DNA from: Clostridiales bacterium
GTDB lineage: Bacteria > Bacillota > Clostridia > Peptostreptococcales > NVVX01
NCBI GenBank assembly: GCA_021129785.1
Contig: JAJOKQ010000103.1
Coordinates: 1 to 19,757, forward strand
DNA: 19,757 nt
Direction: 5' to 3'
Shown: piece by piece, positions 13,883 to 19,757 of the stretch
Position numbering within the stretch: position 1 is the first letter of the stretch
Layout of the letters: the number at the start of each line of letters is the position of its first letter
Notes under the pieces: model-generated
Told to the model about the DNA's origin: nothing
The model's database searches: none
What the model saw: the letters and a program-made list of their open reading frames with translations, nothing else
Translations under genes and position numbers: made by a program

Positions 13883-16054
13883 TTAACAAACAGTCAACTT
13901 CACAAACGAAGTAGATATTTTCTTAATTCCTTTTCCCTCAAATGCAATTGAAGCCATATCATCTTTAAATGTAATAACTGTACCTATACCAAACGTAGGA
14001 TGAACAACTTTAGATCCCGTTCTTATAACCTGCGAACTATCGTAAGCGATTTTTTCTTTCTTAGTTTCAAGCATTTCTCCTCTAAAGAGTGGAGAAGTAG
14101 TTGTTTTCCCAATAGCTTTTTTCTTGTTATATTTCTTATCTCTCGCAATTAATTCATCTGGAATTTCATTAATAAATCTTGAAATGCTATTATAGCAAAC
14201 TCTTCCATATATTGTTCTCTGCATAGCATGACTTAAATACAGTTTGCTCATTGCTCTTGTTATTCCTACGTAGCATAACCTTCTTTCTTCCTCTTCATTC
14301 CCTTCTTTAATAGCCATGTGCGAAGGAAAAATACTCTCTTCCATCCCCGGCAGAAACACCACAGGAAACTCTAAGCCCTTAGCACTATGCAGTGTCATCA
14401 AAGTAACTGTGTTTTCTCCACCTTCTTCTGTATCTAATGAAGTCTGCAAAGATGTAGTTACTAGAAATTCTTCTAATGTTTTTATTTCTGAGTTATCGTC
14501 AAAGTCTACCGTCAAAGATAAAAACTCTTGTAAATTCTCAATTCTTGATTGTGCTTCAACTGTTTTTTCTTTCTCTAAAATATCAATATACTTCGTTTTT
14601 TCATAAATATATTCAACTATTTCTGTAACGCTCATATCTGCTTTCTTTTCAATTAAAGTTACTAACATTCCCACAAAATTGGATATTTTTATTTTCAAGC
14701 TCCCAGATAAACTTCCTATATGGTGAACATCCATAAGCGCATCGAAAAAAGTTGTTTCACTCATTTCTGCATACTCTGCGATTTTTTCAATACTCTTTAG
14801 TCCAATACCTCTTTTAGGCACATTTATCACCCTGCCAATGCTAACTTGGTCTGCGGTATTTTCTATAATTCTCAAGTAAGCTATAATGTCTTTTATTTCT
14901 TTCCTTTCATAGAAAGGAGTTCCTCCATATAGTCTATACTTTATGTTTGCTTTATTGAAAATCTCTTCAAATACACGTGACTGTGCGTTAGTTCTATATA
15001 AAACAGCAAAGTCTGAAAGTTTCTTCCCCTCGCCATCTATCAATTCTACAATAGTTTTTGCGATATGTTCTGCCTCACCATAAGCATTTCCTGCACAGAA
15101 ATACTGTAGGTCTTCACCTTCATTGTTGTCGGTAAATAGTTTTTTCTTTTTTCTTGACTTATTATTAGCTACTACCCCATTGGCTGCATCTAATATTTTT
15201 TTTGTAGATCTGTAATTTTGTTCTAGTTTAATAACTTTCGTATTCGGAAATTCTTGCTCAAAGCCCAAAATATTACCTACATCAGCTCCGCGCCATCCAT
15301 ATATTGACTGGTCATCATCACCCACCACACATAAATTTTTATGCTTGCTTGCGAGCATGCTCGCCAATTTATATTGAGCATAATTTGTATCTTGAAACTC
15401 ATCAACTAAAATATACTTAAATTTTTGTTGATAAAAACTTAATTCTGCAGGATTAGCCATAAGGAGTTGCACTGCTCTCATAATTAAATCATCAAAATCT
15501 AAGGCATTATTCGATTTTAACTTGTTTTGGTACTTCTCGTAAACAATGGCAATTCTTTCATCCCTAAAATTACCTTTGCTTCTATCTGAAAAATCTTTCA
15601 CTCCAATTAGTTCGTCTTTGAGGCTTCCTATCCTAGATAACATAGATTTCGGTGGGAATATCTTGTCGTTATAATCTAATTGCTTCAAGACTTCCTTCAT
15701 AACTACTAATTGGTCTGATGTATCATATATTACAAAGTTTTTCTCATAACCAATTTTATCAATATCGTTTCTTAAAATTCTAACGCAGGCTGAATGGAAA
15801 GTGCTAATCCACATTCCTCGAAGATGTCCTCCAATTAACGTCTCAACTCTCTCTCTCATTTCTTTTGCAGCTTTATTTGTGAAAGTTATCGCTAGTATTT
15901 CATAAGGATTTACATCTTGCTCTTCAACTAGGTACGCAATTCTATGCGTTAATACTCGTGTTTTACCAGAACCAGCTCCTGCTAGTATTAACAAAGGTCC
16001 TTCTGTATGTATTACGGCTTGTTTTTGCATTTCATTTAAGTGATTCAACTTCAT
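13883..16054 (-). CDS. pcrA: ATP-dependent DNA helicase PcrA (UvrD/Rep family)
   Basis: A 723-residue superfamily-1A 3'-to-5' helicase that acts in nucleotide excision repair, replication-fork maintenance and plasmid rolling-circle replication. Helicase motifs seen: Q motif region LNEMQKQAV, Walker A AGAGSGKT (25-32), TFTNKAAKEM (57-66), DEFQD (218-222), QSIYGWRGAD (249-258), QNYRS, TLHSAKGLEF, and GITRAM. The C-terminal tail has the HPTFGIGTV Tudor-like element typical of PcrA, which contacts RNA polymerase in Bacillus. ATG at 16052-16054 with GGGAG eight bases upstream. First gene of the pcrA-ligA operon, transcribed from a clear sigma-A promoter. Confidence 0.96.
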   Translation of the reverse strand: MKLNHLNEMQKQAVIHTEGPLLILAGAGSGKTRVLTHRIAYLVEEQDVNPYEILAITFTNKAAKEMRERVETLIGGHLRGMWISTFHSACVRILRNDIDKIGYEKNFVIYDTSDQLVVMKEVLKQLDYNDKIFPPKSMLSRIGSLKDELIGVKDFSDRSKGNFRDERIAIVYEKYQNKLKSNNALDFDDLIMRAVQLLMANPAELSFYQQKFKYILVDEFQDTNYAQYKLASMLASKHKNLCVVGDDDQSIYGWRGADVGNILGFEQEFPNTKVIKLEQNYRSTKKILDAANGVVANNKSRKKKKLFTDNNEGEDLQYFCAGNAYGEAEHIAKTIVELIDGEGKKLSDFAVLYRTNAQSRVFEEIFNKANIKYRLYGGTPFYERKEIKDIIAYLRIIENTADQVSIGRVINVPKRGIGLKSIEKIAEYAEMSETTFFDALMDVHHIGSLSGSLKIKISNFVGMLVTLIEKKADMSVTEIVEYIYEKTKYIDILEKEKTVEAQSRIENLQEFLSLTVDFDDNSEIKTLEEFLVTTSLQTSLDTEEGGENTVTLMTLHSAKGLEFPVVFLPGMEESIFPSHMAIKEGNEEEERRLCYVGITRAMSKLYLSHAMQRTIYGRVCYNSISRFINEIPDELIARDKKYNKKKAIGKTTTSPLFRGEMLETKKEKIAYDSSQVIRTGSKVVHPTFGIGTVITFKDDMASIAFEGKGIKKISTSFVKLTVC

Positions 16055-16090
16055 TAATAGTCTCCCTTTCAGTGTCTCTTAACTATATTC

Positions 16091-16119
16091 ATTTTACATT
16101 ATTTCTGACTTATATTCAA
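16091..16119 (-). promoter_or_regulatory. Promoter of pcrA-ligA
   Basis: On the minus strand TTGAAT (16114-16119) and TAAAAT (16091-16096) are separated by 17 bp, with a leader of about 30 nt to the pcrA ATG. No LexA-type (GAAC-N4-GTTC) site is visible near it. Confidence 0.7.
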
Positions 16120-16129
16120 ACAAATTCAC

Positions 16130-16158
16130 TAGTTGTTTTTACATCTATGTGATATAAT
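16130..16158 (+). promoter_or_regulatory. Promoter of the MFS transporter gene
   Basis: An extended -10 TGATATAAT (16150-16158) is present with a weak -35 (TAGTTG, 16130-16135) at 17-bp spacing. It points away from the pcrA promoter, so the intergenic region is divergent. Confidence 0.65.
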
Positions 16159-16189
16159 TTTTTCATACAAATGATATGGAGGAAATAAA

Positions 16190-17424
16190 ATGCACAATAA
16201 AAAACCGTACGTTCTAACAAGGTGGAGTATCCCTTTTGCAGGCTTTCTAGTCGCGCTAATGGGTGGCTTTTCTTACGCTTGGGGTGTTTTCATTGTCCCT
16301 TTATCTGAAAAATATAATTGGTCTACTGCGGAAGCTTCGCTTCCTTTTACAGTTTATATTCTTTTTCTAGCTTTTGTCATGGTTCCTGCTGGTAAATTAC
16401 AAGATCATTTCGGACCTAATAGATTTCTATTGCTGGCTCTATACTATTTTTTATAGCTTATGGGCTTGCTTCTTTAGTTAGTTATTTCCCTTCTCCTTGG
16501 TGGTTAATTATGACTTATGGAGTTCTTGGAGGTACAGCTAGTGCATTAACATATGCTTGCGCTGCTCTAACTGCTAGAAAATGGTTTCCAGACAAATCTG
16601 ATTTTGCTATCTCTGTCGCAGTAATGGGTGTAGGCTTAGCTACATTATTTGTTGCACCACTAAAGGCAGACTTTTTACTGCTGGAGTTAGGAATAGAAAA
16701 AACACTATTATTTATGGGGATTCTCTCATCTTCCGTTTGTCTTTTCGCATCATGGCTATTTAGAGATCCACCTGTAGAGTGGAAACCAGAAGGATGGATT
16801 CCTGCTAAAACTAAAAACAAAACGTCAGAAATACGCAGAGAAGCTACACCTATGGAAGTTTTGAAAAGTCCTGTTTTTTATACAATGTGGTTCTCATTCT
16901 TCCTCGTTGTAGCAGGCGGAATGATGTGCATTGGTTTGCTGCCTGCATTCGGCGAAAAAATTCTTGGACTTACGCCAATAAGTGCTTCAATTGCAATATC
17001 TATCTTTGCAGGATTTAATGGATTAGGGAGACCTTTTGCAGGGTATTTAAGTGATAAGTTCGGAGTTGTTTGGGTTATGATTTTCACTTATTCTATTCAG
17101 TCTGTTGCATTCCTAGGTTTTCATCTATTTGCCACCACTGCAACAACACTGTACATTTCTTCCACTATTTTGGGTTGGGGAGTAGCTGTTACACTTGCTG
17201 TGTTTCCAACGCTCACTGCCATATGCTTCGGCACTAAAAACTTGGGTGTTAATTATGGGCTAGTTATTACCGCACTTAGCATAGGTGCAATTGCGCCTGC
17301 TATAGGTTCTTAGATATTTGATTTAACAGGTAGTTATACTCCTACTTTTTTCTCTGCAGGAGTTATGTCTGTCGTTGGTGTCGCTCTTAGTATTGTCTTA
17401 AAAAAGAAATACTTGCTTTCGTAA
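16190..17424 (+). pseudogene. MFS transporter, oxalate/formate antiporter type, broken by a frameshift and a stop
   Basis: Read through, the gene would encode a 12-TM major facilitator of about 411 residues, similar to the OFA/monocarboxylate type (N-terminal RWSIPFAGFLVALMGGFSYAWG, an EWKPEGWIPA loop, and LGRPFAGYLSDKFG-type text in the second half). The start ATG has GGAGG upstream. Two lesions are visible. First, the frame is lost at a T6 run (16447-16452): one additional T would join ALYYF to FIAYGLASLVSYF, and the frame continues to 17313. Second, an in-frame TAG (17311-17313) interrupts GS-*-IFDLTGSYTPTFF; a CAG or similar codon is likely ancestral, and the frame then runs to a TAA at 17422-17424. 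Either lesion alone would abolish a functional carrier, so this is probably a decaying gene. Substrate not known. Confidence 0.85.
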
Positions 17425-17494
17425 TTGTATTCTTATCAACATAGTTCTTCTGTATTAAGGTTTGCAAAAAAATCGAAAATAGGAGGAAAAAGAT

Positions 17495-19126
17495 TTGAAA
17501 ATTCAATTTTTAGGTGCTGCAAAAATAGTAACCGGCTCAAATTATTTAATCACAACAAATAAGTATAAAATACTAATTGATTGTGGATTGTTCCAAGGAA
17601 GCGAAGAATTAGAACAGCTAAACTATAATGATTTTGAGTTTGACCCAAAAGAAATTGATTTTCTTTTGCTAAGTCACGCTCATATCGATCATGCCGGACG
17701 AATTCCTAAACTAGTTAAGGAAGGCTTCAAAGGGAAAATTTACTGTACCAAAGCAACCAACGATTTATCTAAAATTATGTTAGCCGATAGCGGGCATATT
17801 CAAGAATCTGACGTAAAGTGGGAAAACAAGAAGAGAGCAAGAGCTGGTAAACCTCCTCTTAAACCTCTTTATACTACTGAAGATGCTATAACCAGCTTGC
17901 GTCATTTTGAACCAATTTTGTATAATCAAAAACTAAATATCAACGGACATCTATCTATTAGATTTAAAGATGCAGGCCATATTTTGGGATCTTCCATAAT
18001 TGAACTTTGGGTAGAAGAAGAAAAAGATACTGTTAAAATAGTTTTTTCTGGTGACTTAGGGCCTCCTAATAAACCAATAATTAGAGATCCTCAAATCGTT
18101 AACTCTGCTGATTATTTAATCATTGAATCTACTTATGGTAACAGACTTCATGAGGATATTGAAGATCGAGTCAAAAAACTAACTAATATTATTAACAAGA
18201 CTGTAGCAAGAGGCGGAACAGTTCTTATCCCATCATTCGCTGTCGGGAGAACACAAGAACTAATATATGAGCTTAATAATTATTATGAAAACGCTGATGA
18301 CTTAGAAGCTTTTATGCGTGTACCAATATATATTGATAGTCCTATGGCAACTTCTGCTACCGAAATTTTTGCAAAGAATGTTGACTCCTTTGATGATGAA
18401 ACAAAGAAGCAAATTTTAAGTGGTGATAATCCACTTGAATTTGATAATTTATTCTTCGTTCGGGACGTCAAAGAGTCTATGAGACTTAACACTTCTGACT
18501 TCCCAAAAGTAGTGATTTCAGCAAGTGGTATGTGTACTGCTGGCAGAATCAGACATCACTTAAAACACAGTCTTTGGAAAGCCAAAACCTCCGTTGTTTT
18601 TGTGGGTTATCAAGCGAACGGAACTTTGGGGAGAAAGTTAAAAGACGGAGCTAAGAAAGTTAAATTATTGGGCGAAGAAATTGTAGTTAACGCAGAAATT
18701 CATAGTATAGATGGCTTTTCTGCTCATGCAGATCAAAAGGATTTACTAAATTGGATAAGTGCTTTTAAAAAGAAACCAAAGAAAATATTTATAGTGCATG
18801 GCGAAGAAGAATCAAGTATCCCTTTTGCCAAACTAATAAATGAGGAATTAAATATTCAAACAATCATACCAAATATGGGATACTCTTTTGAGGTTGAAAA
18901 TGATGTTCTAAGCGCTTACTCAGGCGAACTGTTAGAGCCAGTTCAAAGAAAAGAAAATATGTTAAAAGAGTTACAAGAAGTTTATGATCAATTTGAAGGT
19001 TTAGTACAAAATACTGACAAGTTTATAGATGATAAAATACTTAAGAAGAATTATGATGTTCTAAAAAATAAATTGCTTGATTTGCAACATGAGCTGTTGT
19101 CAATTTCTATTTTGCTTGGGAAGTGA
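17495..19126 (+). CDS. Beta-CASP metallo-beta-lactamase-fold RNase
   Basis: A 543-residue cytoplasmic metal-dependent hydrolase with the metallo-beta-lactamase, beta-CASP and RMMBL organisation of CPSF-73-like RNA nucleases, related to YsaA/TTHA0252-type enzymes. Zinc ligands seen: HAHIDH (61-66), H162 in DAGHILGS, D187 in SGDLGP, H411 in FSAHAD, and H near VHGEEES. Beta-CASP motifs include ESTYGNR (211-217), PSFAVGRTQEL (246-256) and ISASGMCTAGR (341-351). It lacks the long N-terminal extension of RNase J and is better placed with the stand-alone 'exonuclease of the beta-lactamase fold' group. The start is TTG at 17495-17497 with AGGAGG eight bases upstream. It follows the MFS pseudogene by 70 bp and is followed by a strong terminator; the C-terminal ~60 residues are helical and charged. 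Confidence 0.9.
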   Translation: MKIQFLGAAKIVTGSNYLITTNKYKILIDCGLFQGSEELEQLNYNDFEFDPKEIDFLLLSHAHIDHAGRIPKLVKEGFKGKIYCTKATNDLSKIMLADSGHIQESDVKWENKKRARAGKPPLKPLYTTEDAITSLRHFEPILYNQKLNINGHLSIRFKDAGHILGSSIIELWVEEEKDTVKIVFSGDLGPPNKPIIRDPQIVNSADYLIIESTYGNRLHEDIEDRVKKLTNIINKTVARGGTVLIPSFAVGRTQELIYELNNYYENADDLEAFMRVPIYIDSPMATSATEIFAKNVDSFDDETKKQILSGDNPLEFDNLFFVRDVKESMRLNTSDFPKVVISASGMCTAGRIRHHLKHSLWKAKTSVVFVGYQANGTLGRKLKDGAKKVKLLGEEIVVNAEIHSIDGFSAHADQKDLLNWISAFKKKPKKIFIVHGEEESSIPFAKLINEELNIQTIIPNMGYSFEVENDVLSAYSGELLEPVQRKENMLKELQEVYDQFEGLVQNTDKFIDDKILKKNYDVLKNKLLDLQHELLSISILLGK

Positions 19127-19136
19127 TTGAGTAGGC

Positions 19137-19172
19137 GAGAGACTGTTTATTATCAACAGTCTCTCTTTTTTT
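19137..19172 (+). terminator. Intrinsic terminator after the beta-CASP RNase gene
   Basis: GAGAGACTGTT (19137-19147) and AACAGTCTCTC (19155-19165) form a perfect 11-bp stem with a 7-nt loop, followed directly by TTTTTTT. This is a textbook Rho-independent terminator 10 bp after the stop codon. Confidence 0.95.
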
Positions 19173-19235
19173 ACTCACTTTCTGTTTTTAGTTTAACAAT
19201 AGACTCTAGTTTATGTGAAAATTAACCAAATTCTC

Positions 19236-19264
19236 TTGATACAACATCTGGCTTAGTGTATAAT
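19236..19264 (+). promoter_or_regulatory. Promoter of the fic gene
   Basis: TTGATA (19236-19241) and TATAAT (19259-19264) are separated by 17 bp. The ribosome binding site AAGGAGGT (19273-19280) follows closely, so the leader is very short. Confidence 0.85.
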
Positions 19265-19287
19265 TAACATTCAAGGAGGTACACGTT

Positions 19288-19757
19288 GTGATGGATGTTT
19301 TTGTCGGTAATGAAATAAACAGAAAAAAAACTTGATTCTTTAAGACCTATCAATCCAAGTATTTTAAGAAAAATCAGAGAAGATATGGATCTTCGCTGGA
19401 CTTATAACTCTAATGCTATTGAAGGTAACACCTTAACTCTAAACGAGACTAAAGTAGTTTTAGAAGGTATAACTGTTGGCGGTAAAAAGTTCATTGAACA
19501 CTTAGAAGTTATTAATCATAAATTCGCTATCGATTATGTTGAATACTTAGTTAAAGATGCTAAAAGGCTTTCTGAATCAGATATTAAAAACATTCAAAGG
19601 CTCATGTTAAAAGGAATCGATGATCATTACGCAGGCAGATATAGAGATAAGAAAGTACTTATATCTGGGGCTTCACACATACCACCAGAGCATTTTATTT
19701 TAAAAACTGAAATGGAAAGCATGCTTTTTAGATATAATGATATAGATGCTCCCATAT
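19288..19757 (+). pseudogene. Fic-family protein, 5' part, frame interrupted at A8, truncated by window end
   Basis: The sequence encodes the N-terminal part of a Fic (AMP-transferase type) protein; its catalytic HPFxxGNGR motif would lie beyond the window. The inhibitory motif (S/T)xxxE(G/N) is seen as SNAIEG within LRWTYNSNAIEGNTL, so this is a class II-type Fic with an intramolecular inhibitory helix before the Fic core. Other family text: KVVLEG, EHLEVINHK, SESDIKNIQRLML, GRYRDKKV. Translation should start at GTG 19288 (AAGGAGGT at good spacing) or ATG 19291, but that frame ends at a TGA after 15 codons. With one A removed from the A8 run (19323-19330) the frame joins exactly to LDSLRPINPSILRKIRED and continues open to the window edge. 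A natural frameshift, a slippage-dependent gene or a sequencing error at the run are all possible. Confidence 0.8.

Noticed and set aside
17311..17313. In-frame TAG of the MFS gene as a read-through (pyrrolysine or suppressor) codon
   Set aside because: TAG is used as an ordinary stop elsewhere in the window (for example feoA), and the gene has an additional frameshift, so decay is the simpler explanation.
1..19757. CRISPR array, prophage or complete insertion sequence
   Set aside because: No regularly spaced direct repeats, phage structural genes or transposase frames were seen; the only mobile-looking item is the non-coding palindrome at 2088-2178.

Overview
The window is an AT-rich bacterial chromosome segment, most likely from an anaerobic, spore-forming-lineage Firmicute (class Clostridia). 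The reasons are the gene order amidase / lipoprotein / rph / rdgB / ysnB-type phosphoesterase / tRNA, which resembles the Bacillus gerM-rph-ysnA-ysnB neighbourhood; the pcrA-ligA pair; an amidase with copper-amine-oxidase-like N-terminal repeats; strong AGGAGG-type ribosome binding sites; frequent TTG/GTG starts; and TTGACA/TATAAT-type promoters. I cannot name a genus from the sequence alone.

Layout. From 1 to about 16.05 kb almost everything is on the minus strand. Reading in transcription order (right to left) this part contains: pcrA-ligA (DNA repair helicase and NAD-dependent ligase); a methyl-accepting chemotaxis protein; a DUF1461/TIGR01906 membrane protein; feoA-feoB (ferrous iron uptake) behind a promoter whose -35 box sits in the centre of a 12-bp inverted repeat; a nicotianamine-synthase-like SAM-dependent enzyme whose 3' end overlaps by 65 bp a UPF0104/YbhN-type 'flippase-like' membrane protein; a 700-aa secreted N-acetylmuramoyl-L-alanine amidase; a small, apparently frameshifted lipoprotein; the rph-rdgB-phosphoesterase operon; and a tRNA-Arg(UCU) with its own promoter. 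From 16.19 kb onward genes are on the plus strand: a broken MFS (oxalate/formate-antiporter type) transporter, a beta-CASP metallo-beta-lactamase RNase, and the start of a Fic protein whose reading frame is interrupted at an A8 run and which leaves the window at its right edge.

How the genes may work together. rph, rdgB and the phosphoesterase are translationally linked and share one promoter. feoA/feoB and the following NAS-like enzyme plus flippase-like protein are consecutive on one strand but separated by a 14-bp inverted repeat and possibly a second promoter; a metal-related role of that second pair is inference only. pcrA and the MFS gene diverge from a 135-bp intergenic region with a recognisable promoter in each direction.

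The most unusual items are the NAS-like/flippase pair beside feoAB, the long imperfect palindromic insertion (2088-2178) next to the damaged lipoprotein gene, the dyad operator at feoA, and three single-base disruptions at homopolymers in three accessory-type genes (lipoprotein, MFS, Fic). I did not find a convincing new defence or mobile system, and no CRISPR array.
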